Assembly: GCA_003956705.1 (NCBI GenBank)
Contig: QZCP01000379.1
Coordinates: forward strand, 186,001 to 250,000
Length of the DNA stretch: 64,000 bases
Direction: 5' to 3'
Origin: Brevipalpus yothersi
Taxonomy: Eukaryota; Arthropoda; Arachnida; Trombidiformes; Tenuipalpidae
This document shows, piece after piece, positions 55,201 to 64,000 of this stretch (position 1 is the first letter of the stretch; each line of letters starts with the position of its first letter). The notes beneath the pieces are model-generated. The model saw only the letters and a list, made by a program, of their open reading frames with translations, was not told the origin of the DNA and made no database searches. Made by a program: the position numbers and the translations under genes.

Positions 55201-57216
55201 TCTTTCTCCTCTCTCTTTCTTTCTCACTCTATTCCCGGTTCGTTGTGATTTGATTCCGCTCAGCCTTACAGGCAAGCATCGCTTCCAGTTTTGCTCGGTC
55301 CCAGTTGCGAGTCGGATTGGTTAGTTTCATTTTAGTGGATACTTCATCTGATCATTCCGTACCCATGTCTCACTATCACCACCAAAATCGACTGAATGTA
55401 ATGTAAAGATAAATATTCCGCATGAAATTGACAACATTTACAGTGAGCTCATCTAGTCATGTGATCAATTTTCATACTCTTTGAACACCAACCATCAAAA
55501 TGTAACAATTATGTGGGAAAATATTCATCAACTTTCATGCTTGTGTAAGAAGAAGTGACTGAATTGGCACCATCATCATTCTGACACTCATAAACAATTT
55601 ATCAGGACGTTTCGAATTATTTTCTCTCACACTCGGTTTGTTCGGGGAAAAATATATGTCCAATTCTTGCCGGCAATTGTGGTGATGATCTGTCTTCATA
55701 ACGACATCACTTATTTTCGAAAATGATGTATGCGTATCTTCATGTTCATCTATCAAATGTGTTCGTTTCGTCTCATTGCCACTAGACATCGTTCTCATGT
55801 GATCCATGGATTTCAGTCTGATGTTGCAAATATTATCATCATCTCTTCCATCTGATTGAACATGAGTGAACAATGAATATCTCTGTTGAAACAAGACGCA
55901 AAGTCCCAGGAACAGGCATCATATTTTGTGTTTCAATGATCTAGACTGATCTAGACCGATGATTGATCCCAAATGTGTGTATCAAAAGTTTTCATTCAGC
56001 CACCACAGCATCAGCCGTTCATCTTGAGTGACTCCGTTTTTCTTGTTCTGTCCAGACATGTTCGTTGATACATTACTTTATCACAGCTGACATCATCACC
56101 ATCACCCATTAAAACTGCAACCGTAAAACTAATCTATCGGCAGCTCCAAAGTTACACCAATTGCTGTTGCTTGCTATCATTCTCCCAGTACCATAGGCCT
56201 TGTATTAGACGTGTTTGTGTATGTATGTATTAGATCCCGCCGAATACGGCCATACCAGTTGGGTCGAGTCATTGACTCTGTCGATTCAGCAAAGATAGCG
56301 TATATGAGTGTGTTCCATTGGCCTCTCTCTCTCTCTTTACTTCACTCTACTCCTCTGTACTAGTCCATAAAAGCATCAACTAATTGTGAAAGATAAAGAG
56401 TGACATTTTATTTGCCTAAATTCACTTATCCTCTCTCTCTCTCTGACTTTTTCCTCTTCTTTTCTCTCTTCCCTCTTGACCTTCACACGATCTCAGATAA
56501 TCGCAAAAAGTCATCGACAACTCATGAAATTAGAGTGACTGTTTGACTCATCTAGTTGCATTAATATTTTTCTTCCTCTTTCCACCATCATCTCATCCAC
56601 AATTAGTCCTCCTCAGTGACTAGTCAATAACAATATTGCCGAAAGAGAGAGAAAGCAAAGAATAGAGAGAGAGCCAAGGAGAAGATCATCATCGTCCGTC
56701 CGAGATAAGGAAGAGAGTTTGTGTCAATAAGCCCCTTACATACAGGACTGGATAAACCACCGAACATATATATCGGTTTGCCCTATCCAAGTGCCACAAT
56801 CTCTTTTAGTCCTAGTATATTTGCAAAGGCCGAAAAGTGAGCTCGTCCCTATCCGCTGGTTAGCTAACGAGACCTACTTACTTTTACCATTTTCTTGCCA
56901 GGCCAACTTTCCGCCTAATTCGCGTTCTCTCTCTCTTTTCCTTTCTCAGTATATTTATGTGTGTCTATGTTTACGATTGACTTATATACCCATGGACAAC
57001 ACACATACATGTACATGGGATGCCCATCGTTCTTACTACCAGTGAGCAAATAGGCCGCCAAGAGAGAGAGAGAGAGCAAGAGCTTGTTCTGGTGGCTGAG
57101 GTCACTGAAAAATCTCAAAATTTTTATCTGTCTTCCCATTTGCAACAACCCCTCTGTGTTCTCATTTTTCGTTCACATTATTTGCTGCCAAGTATCTGTG
57201 GCAACCCCTCAACTCA
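53886..57216. other. Dop2R-innexin intergenic segment
   Basis: About 3.3 kb with CT tracts (54746-54790 imperfect, 55146-55195 pure) and several CT/GA-rich runs. It should contain the innexin promoter and any 5' non-coding exon. One minus-strand frame (54648-54265) has a regular helical pattern but no identity (see findings). Confidence 0.5.
55146..55195 (+). repeat. (CT)n microsatellite
   Basis: CT run of about 50 bases, 2.1 kb upstream of the innexin start. Confidence 0.95.
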
Positions 57217-57237
57217 GTGAATACTCAACATCGTAAT

Positions 57238-57278
57238 ATCATCATCACCACCACCACCACCACCACCATCATCATCAC
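57238..57278 (+). repeat. (CAT/CAC)n triplet run in the innexin leader
   Basis: About 41 bases of ATC/ACC triplets end two bases before the innexin ATG. Read in the innexin frame, the run is open and encodes Thr/Ile, but no ATG precedes it in that frame, so it is most likely 5' untranslated. Confidence 0.9.
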
Positions 57279-57279
57279 C

Positions 57280-58836
57280 ATGAGCCGATACACTCGGACA
57301 GCTATTCCATTGGAAAGTTGGAAGACTAACTTTCAAAGTTTTCGAAAATTCTCAACCAGCCTATTTCCCTCCAAGACAAATGTTCGAATTGACAATCTTG
57401 TGATCACCCTTCATTCGGTGGTAACAGTACAAATTTTCCTCGTCGGTACAATGTTCATATCGATGAAACAATATTTCGGTGATCCTATAGAGTGTCTCAC
57501 ACGTGATTCTGACCTCAAACAGCAACTAATTGAACATTATTGTTGGCTGGAAGGTGCTTTCTCCCTGGTTGAACGTACCAGCTCAGTTGTGTCCGCATAT
57601 CCTGGTGTTCGGCCACCGTTGCGAGGTGCAGAAGAGCTTAAAGCTCACCATAAGTACTATCAGTGGGTTTATTTTGTGCTCATTATTCAGGCCATTCTTT
57701 TTTATTTGCCTAAAATGATATGGCGAGCCAGTGAAAGTAATCGGCTGAGGAATCTCATCGCTACACTGTCTTCCCAATCGGTCTATGAGCTGGACGAAGG
57801 TGCTCGTATCAGAGTGGTCCAAGAAGTGGCCGATAATTTATCAATCGCCAATAGCTATTTAAATACAGTTCTATTTTGTGAAGCATTTTGTTTTATTCAT
57901 CTCATCCTACAATTTTGGTTTGTCAACATGTTTCTTGGCGGTTCTTTCGTCGATCTCGGCTGGCGATGGCTCCAATATGCTAACCACGGTTATCGTGATG
58001 ATCCGTTGGTTCGAGTTTTTCCTCGTATGGTGAAATGTTCCTTCCATCGTTACGGCTTTTCGGGCACACTTGAGGCCAAAGATGCCCTATGCTTTTTGCC
58101 ATTGAACATTGTGAATGAAAAGATATACACCGTTTTGTGGTTCTGGTTTGCCGGTCTTTTCATATTCACCGCAGTCCACATGATGTGGGAACTTTTACTA
58201 TTTGCCATTCCTCCTCTTCGATGGTTTCGCATGATCTCACTGGCTCCAGGCACTGATAAAAAATTTTTCCGAGGAATGTGCCAGGACCCGGCCACATGGT
58301 TCCTATTACGTTTGATTGCTGCTCATGTGAAGCCATCTTTTTTTCGGGATCTCATCAAGTGTGTGAAAAAGGATCACTACGATGCTGAGGGCAGACCACT
58401 TCATGTGTCTCGACTCGGAAAAGCATTAAGCCAAAAACTCATCAATCGACAGCCAAACGGGCCAATGAACGCACAAAGCTCAGGACAATCAGGTAAATCC
58501 ATCCTTAAGTCATCAACATCATACACCAAGATCGATATGTCTGCTTCCGCCCCAGCATGGGATGATGACTGGACTGTTCCTACGGAAACCACTCAATTAA
58601 CGTCCGATTGTGATAATGGAAATGAAGATAGAGACAATAGTACGGGTGACAGTGGATATCAGAATGGTGGAACTGGTGGCTGGCCAGATGATAATTCTTC
58701 GTGGTGGCCTGAATCGCCAGGAGAATCGAACGGAAAAGATGATGAAAATTCCAATAATGATAAGGAGAGTGATAAAGATGCCTCGAAATCTGGTATAAAG
58801 GTCGAAGAAGGATGGGACAATATATGGCCTGAATGA
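57280..58836 (+). CDS. innexin (gap-junction channel protein) with long acidic tail
   Basis: A single-exon frame of 518 residues. Innexins form invertebrate gap junctions and hemichannels. Four membrane segments are visible at about residues 40-60, 128-147, 196-216 and 283-310. The signature YYQWV is at 126-130, and each extracellular loop has two conserved cysteines (C72 and C88; C253 and C271). The start is the ATG at 57280 in CACCATGA context; the open frame continues 21 codons upstream to a GTG, which would add only a Thr/Ile run. The N-terminus is longer than in many innexins. The cytoplasmic tail (about 365-518) exceeds the usual length: it is rich in Ser, Asn, Asp and Gly and contains WDDDW, GGWPDD, WWPE and a final GWDNIWPE. 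I cannot assign it to a numbered innexin. Confidence 0.96.
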   Translation: MSRYTRTAIPLESWKTNFQSFRKFSTSLFPSKTNVRIDNLVITLHSVVTVQIFLVGTMFISMKQYFGDPIECLTRDSDLKQQLIEHYCWLEGAFSLVERTSSVVSAYPGVRPPLRGAEELKAHHKYYQWVYFVLIIQAILFYLPKMIWRASESNRLRNLIATLSSQSVYELDEGARIRVVQEVADNLSIANSYLNTVLFCEAFCFIHLILQFWFVNMFLGGSFVDLGWRWLQYANHGYRDDPLVRVFPRMVKCSFHRYGFSGTLEAKDALCFLPLNIVNEKIYTVLWFWFAGLFIFTAVHMMWELLLFAIPPLRWFRMISLAPGTDKKFFRGMCQDPATWFLLRLIAAHVKPSFFRDLIKCVKKDHYDAEGRPLHVSRLGKALSQKLINRQPNGPMNAQSSGQSGKSILKSSTSYTKIDMSASAPAWDDDWTVPTETTQLTSDCDNGNEDRDNSTGDSGYQNGGTGGWPDDNSSWWPESPGESNGKDDENSNNDKESDKDASKSGIKVEEGWDNIWPE

Positions 58837-60737
58837 AGTCTTCCAGATAAAATCAAGGGTGATTTTTTTGCACCTTTGTGGAATTTCCAAATCAATCAGA
58901 ATCTTCCAGTCCTATTGACTCATTGATAGGAGAGATATGATAAACACTAATCTCACTAGTTGATGCATGTGTGTATTTTTTGGATAAATTTACTCTCAAA
59001 ATGATCAAAATACTTTTAATGATTTTTTTATCAAAAATACTGCAAGAGGGTCCAATTTTTCCTCTTAAATTGTAATTTTTTAGTACACAACATATCTTTT
59101 CATATTGCCTTTTTGACGAGTTGTAACTCAAGAAGAAGAAAAAATCAATCGACTCTCATTCTCTTCGTAAGAGTGTTTACTTGATTAAGATTCATTTCAC
59201 TATCTTGGGCTGAGAGCGAGAGCAGCTTAAAAATTTCGGGCAAAGTTTGAACAATGTGACTATCTATTCTTAGTAGTGTTGATGAAAAGTTGAAGATATT
59301 CTTGGCATAATACTTACTTCTCCATTCTGGTGGTCATCGTTCCAAGATTATTATCATCAGTAGAGTCATTTTTCATCGCTATCATGAATTTAATGAGTTG
59401 AGCCACTCTTATTCATGCCGCAACTTCCCGACTAGTCTGGAAATGATGGGAGAGGAAGTTCTTGAAAATGAGCTAGCAATTTATGGTTGAAACAAGAAGA
59501 GCCAAGATTCTTACAGATTGTTCTTTTGCAAACAATTTTTAGCTCCGTTAAAAGTGAAACAATCATACTTTTTTCGGATGCTCAGTAAAATACTTCCCAT
59601 CCGCGACTTCAAGCCACAAGAAACGATAAATTTAATCAATTGAAAGCAAAATGAGTGAATATTAAGATAATCTTTAGTCTTTTTCGGTAATGATTAAAAT
59701 TTTAGACAAAAACATTTTATCATTTAAAGATTTGTGTTCATATGTTTAGAAAAATTTAGACAGGTTCAAAAAGCCAAGTCTTACAGCATTTGTATTGGAA
59801 AAAAATTAGCTAAGAAAAAAAAATGCCTCATTTCTTGCATTCTGGAAGAATGAACAGAAATCATTTTTCGATTTCACCAATAATGTTAAGCGTTAAACAA
59901 TCTCAATTGAGTTGTTCAGAGAATCTTCACTATCAGCCATTAATCCCATTTTTGATGATCAGATTTTCAGAGTATTTCCAAGAATATTTTGCAACCGAGA
60001 TTTCGTTTCCCAGGCTGCTCGCTAGCCAACAGTTGACAGTCAAGGTTTCGATAGTTCCTGGAAAAGTTGCTCATCACTTGTATCCTTTACCTCAAATTCG
60101 TGGAACTGCAAGGGTCAAAGAGAAAACTATGCCCGAGAATGCTGACAGTACCCATGACCATCTATTAGAAAGTTGAGAAAAATTTTTTCCCAAAAACCCT
60201 CTAACTTTCTCCAGGCTATTCCTCCGAAATTCATTCCCCAATCTCATCTCCTTCCTCTTTCTTTTTCTACCGCATTCCGAGAGCATTTCGTGAGAGGCTT
60301 CTTTCAATTTAAAAAATTTAAAAAATTCAAGAAATTGGAAAAATTTTTTTCACTCTCCATCATGTGTCGCCTCCTGTTGTCAACCAGCTGATCCAGATAG
60401 AAAAGAGAGAGAGAAACAAGAGCGCTCCCTGGTTTTACTCTCTCTCTCTCTCTCTCTGTGTTTTGTATGAGGTTCACAATCGTGAGTTTTGCCCAATCTT
60501 TTCAAGTGAGTGTATTTAATTTTGCTTCAGAGAGATGTACCTTGCTGCTTTCGATAGAGAAATCATCATCATTATCAACTACTTTTCCGAATCACTCTAA
60601 TTTGAGTGTCGAATATTTTTTTTTCAAAAATATTATTTGAAATACTTGTACTTGTTTATTGTATACTTTTGATTGTTAATTTGTGAGTGTCGTGCTTGTA
60701 TCGTCGTCAGTCTGGCAGGTCTTCACAATCAACAGAG
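58837..60737. other. innexin-C48 protease intergenic segment
   Basis: About 1.9 kb. No canonical AATAAA lies close to the innexin stop (GATAAA-type variants only). A plus-strand frame at 59823-60176 has no recognisable family. A short CT run is at 60440-60457 and a longer imperfect one at 60776-60830. Confidence 0.5.
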
Positions 60738-60897
60738 GTGAATATCTTTTGCTCCGGTTTCTGGCTGCCCCTTTGTCTCTCTCTTTCTCTCTCTCTTTCT
60801 CTCTCTCTATCTCTCTCTCTTTTCTCACTTCTTATCTGGTTCTCTTACTATTTTCTCTCTCTCTCTCTTCCTTCCTCTCTTTCGCATGACTTCTTAG
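60738..60897 (+). other. possible 5' untranslated intron of the C48 protease gene
   Basis: CAGAG|GTGAAT at the left and a CT-rich stretch ending TTCTTAG at the right would leave a 10-base leader before the ATG. The interval is packed with CT repeats, so the apparent pyrimidine tract could simply be microsatellite. Confidence 0.35.
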
Positions 60898-60907
60898 TTC
60901 TTGCGAC

Positions 60908-62887
60908 ATGGATTTGGATTCAATTTGTTTGGATGCCGAGTGTTTACTTTCGCTTGAACAAGGGCAGCATCTAAATGATGAGATAATCAATACCACATTT
61001 CATCTTCTTCTCACGAGCTCCAATAAAAAGGACGAGGTTGTAGACTATGTATCCCCTCACGTTTTTGAGACGTATAAGAAAAATAAGGAAGGTGATCAGG
61101 GGATGTTGTTCGTCGATGAGAGGCGAACATTTCTTCATGCCACCAATTTTGCGGTCATTTTATTTCCATTGTGCTTTGATAAACACTGGATACTGGTCAT
61201 ATATCATAAGCCAATGAAAAGCATTGTATATTTTGACTCTGGTCGTCAAATATTTGGTAATGACAAAATAATGGAAATAATTTCACAATATTTAGCTTAC
61301 TTAATTCCGGAGACCAAAGGTGCTGCCAAATTAGTTCAAAAAGGTTGGACTCAAAAAGATGACAGCAGTTGTGGAGTTTATATTCTTTATTATGCTTTTT
61401 GTTTTCTCCGATGCGTCACGCTTCACAATACCGACTTTTTGACGTTCGATCCAAAGTCTCGTCAACAGTTGAAGGGTGCTCTTGAAAAGCGTAAACTGAC
61501 CGGTATCGCACGCCTAATATTTCCCAAAACTCAAAGTGGAGGGGCTACCACTCATAAGAGTGTTAAACACTTTATGGCTATGAATTGTGTGCCGCTTGAA
61601 GATTACTTCAAATCTCCTACTGCCTATGATTCAGATCCAGAGAATGAAATGATATCCAAAGGTTTTCCCAATAATGGAGAAAGTAAGCGCCATTTTTTTC
61701 ATCTTTTGTTTCACAAGAACTTCCTCCCTCTGCCTTTTTTACTCTCACTCTCATCCCTCACTCCTCGGTATCTCACTCCTAAAATTTTAGCTTTGTTTCG
61801 CTCACTTGACTCATTTCTCTTTCTCTCTCTCTCTCTCTCTTTCTCTCTGACAGGTCCTGCAGTACCTTTCACACCAATGGAGAAGGAAAAAATAACTATC
61901 AGAATTAAGAAAGATAATCCCAACTTTCAAAGTTATTCGAATTCAAACAATTCAATATCTTCGAATTTCTCTCCCAACACTGTGAACGGAGACACATCTC
62001 GTTCAATGAACAATTTCTCCTCACGTGGAACTACTCCTGGTGGCTCTCCAACTCGACAGCCCGAATCCTCGACAGTTGGTAAACGGATCTCTATGGTCTC
62101 CAACCAATCAACTCCTAGTCCTCCTCACAAGCAAGGTTAGTTTTATACTCTCTCTCTTTCACACATACACACATTGAACTCCTATTAGAAACCTGTATCC
62201 AGAGAGATTCATATGTTTTTTCGATTGTGATTTCTTATAGAGAGCTTCCCTAAAGCAACCAGTGAATCTCTTCCGAGTGGGGCTCAGAGAATTCAAATGA
62301 ATCAACAGACTCATAGCATCTCCTCAAATCAGCGAACATCGACAACCAATCATCATAACGAACACATGAACCAGAACTCTTCTAACGCTTCTTATACGAT
62401 TCATCGAAATGCGCCAAATAATTCTGTCCCAATTAATCATATCAATAACCTTAGTCCACAGCATAAGAATAAACGTAAAGATAATGAAGAGATTGATTTA
62501 GAATCTAGACCGAAGAAATTGAATTCTGTACCAATAAGAACCGATGCTAGTTCGACTAAAGCTTCAAAGGAAGTTGTAATTGACGATCTATTGCAATTTT
62601 TCCGAGAAAAATATGGTGAAGATAGACCATTCTGTCCGATAATCAATTCTTCTGTAACTATCAAGTTAGGTGAAAATACAATTGATTCCAAATCAGCTCC
62701 TTCGGAAGACAAAGGTGAGTCATTCATCCCTTATCTCAATTTCAAAAGTTGAAAAGCTTGATTAGAAATCTAAAATATTATCTCTCTATCCATAGGAATA
62801 CAATGTGAATTAGTTCCTAATGCCCTCTTTAAAATGATCAAATGGAAGATGGTGGATGGACAGGTGGCCTTAATATTCAATGATTGA
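60908..62887 (+). CDS. Ulp1/SENP-type C48 cysteine protease with long low-complexity tail
   Basis: Exons 60908-61682, 61854-62135, 62241-62714 and 62796-62887 join to 540 residues; all three introns are phase 1. The N-terminal 200 residues are a Ulp1-fold protease that removes SUMO or NEDD8 from proteins: HLNDEIIN at 21-28, catalytic H93 in DKHW, D110 in VYFDS, oxyanion Q149 in GWTQ and nucleophile C155 in SSCGVYI. The domain begins almost at residue 1, as in SENP8, rather than after a long N-terminal region as in SENP1/2. The rest is unlike SENP8: about 340 residues rich in Ser, Asn and Pro with SP sites, a bipartite-type nuclear signal (KNKRK...RPKK, 428-445) and an uncharacterised segment from about 462 to the end. 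Substrate (SUMO or NEDD8) is unknown. The frame upstream of the ATG is CT repeat. Confidence 0.9.
61683..61853 (+). other. in-frame intron 1 of the C48 protease gene
   Basis: 171 bp, a multiple of three, with no stop in the gene's frame. It has a GTAAGC donor and a CT-repeat tract ending TGACAG. If retained, it would insert 57 mostly hydrophobic, Leu/Ser/Phe-rich residues. Confidence 0.75.
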
Positions 62888-63920
62888 AAACTTTATTCTT
62901 TATTCTCATCCCCTTTCAAATCGATTCATTCTTCTCATTTCACATATTTGCATTGAATTGAGTGTGTGTTGATGTGTCCAACTTTTTTGTATCCAATTGA
63001 GGATCATATTTGGACACAGCACACTGGCACTGTTTCTAAATCGAATTTCGCCTATTAGATTTTTTAACATAATGCTCACGACCCCTCGCCCCCGAACACC
63101 TGACTTAATTGATTAGCAACTCGAGCTTTGTTCATCGCCGGAACTTGAGCAAAATAAAATGTAATTTATCATCCACTTGATTTTCAAATCGAATGCTCTC
63201 TCTCTCTCTCTTTCTCTCATTACCTCACTTGGATACCATTAAGATTGTGCATGATCATTCATATCCACGTTGCTCTGTTCCAATCTCATCTCACGATCAA
63301 AAAGAATTCAATGTAGCAACTATCTATCTTGAATCGAGACGAAAAGAATTCACTCTCAATTTTTTCGCTCATCAAAAGCTTACCTTCGTTAAAGCCTACT
63401 CTTTCTACGATGCAAGGTGAAGCTAGCCAAAGCTGACGTGTGCTTTGATGAGGTTCTCTATCATCAAGAGAGAGAAAGAGAAAGTGAATTTATCGTCACT
63501 TTTCACTGTCAATAAACATATTTCCTGATGCTTAATCAATCTTCTCTTCCAATTCAACCATCAACGTGTTTTGTCTTCTTCTCAGCTCACCTTTTTTCTC
63601 CACACACAGACGACTTGAAGATTCTTTTCTCTGGTTGGGAAAGAGGGAGAGAGAGAGAGAAAGATATTCACCAATCAAATGAGCACAGCAAGGATTATTG
63701 GATTATTGGATAAAAAAATTTTGTTCTCCTCTCTCAATGCTTTGATTAGCAAATAAGCGCTCGGTAAGGATTTGTTTTCGCTTTAATTTCTATTTCGAGG
63801 TCACGGACAACAGGTTTCTCAATTATAAGTCAACGCTATGGTATGAACCGTTTCATGTGAAAATTTTCACTTGCTAGAGATCATATGAATATTATTACTA
63901 TTAGTATTATTGAGTAAGCG

Positions 63921-63925
<5 letters not shown>
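62888..63925. other. 3' flank of the C48 protease gene; no further gene recognised
   Basis: About 1 kb with the poly(A) candidate, short CT and GA runs (near 63197-63217 and 63647-63660), and small frames with no family resemblance. Confidence 0.5.
63153..63158 (+). terminator. candidate poly(A) signal of the C48 protease gene
   Basis: AATAAA about 265 bases after the stop codon; the first canonical hexamer in the 3' flank. Confidence 0.5.

Positions 63926-63990
<65 letters not shown>
63926..63990 (+). repeat. (GA)n microsatellite
   Basis: GA run of about 65 bases close to the right end of the window. Confidence 0.95.
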
Positions 63991-63995
<5 letters not shown>

Positions 63996-64000
63996 CTTGC

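Noticed and set aside
54818..55324. 168-codon plus-strand frame upstream of innexin
   Set aside because: Much of it is CA- and CT-repeat translation (His/Thr and Leu/Ser); no family match.
59823..60176. 117-codon plus-strand frame between innexin and the protease
   Set aside because: No domain features. The sequence around it is AT-rich with chance frames on both strands.

Overview
This is a eukaryotic, AT-rich genomic window with spliced genes, long introns, and many (CT)n/(GA)n tracts. Two of those tracts contain runs of N (13344-13600 and 49859-49981). The gene set is a Beaten-path-type two-Ig protein, an insect-like D2-class dopamine receptor and an innexin. That combination points to an arthropod. 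The species cannot be told from the sequence; a non-insect arthropod such as a mite or crustacean is only a guess.

Layout. A minus-strand beat-family gene occupies about 7778 down to 4179; its last exon was not found. About 10 kb follows with no convincing gene (7779-17861). On the plus strand, VPS29 (retromer subunit, three exons, 17862-18596) is followed at once by an intronless EXOSC8-type exosome subunit (19161-19973). The D2-like dopamine receptor (Dop2R) spans 22989-53463 in four coding exons. Its first intron is about 27.7 kb, holds most of the microsatellites, and separates the TM1-TM2 exon from the TM3 exon. A single-exon innexin with a long acidic, tryptophan-bearing tail lies at 57280-58836. 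A four-exon Ulp1/SENP-type C48 cysteine protease with a long low-complexity tail lies at 60908-62887.

Function. The genes do not form a pathway. Three are neuronal or cell-surface (Beat for axon guidance, Dop2R for dopamine signalling, innexin for gap junctions). Three are housekeeping (VPS29 for endosomal sorting, EXOSC8 for RNA decay, the C48 protease for ubiquitin-like modifier removal). No CRISPR array, tRNA, rRNA or intact transposon was recognised. I saw no new multi-gene system. The more unusual points are the C48 protease architecture (in-frame first intron, all introns phase 1, uncharacterised C-terminal module), the W/acidic innexin tail, a conserved-looking motif in the receptor's third loop, the giant receptor intron, and a 28-bp perfect palindrome upstream of VPS29.

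All exon junctions were worked out by eye from splice consensus, reading-frame phase and family resemblance. No alignment or search was run.
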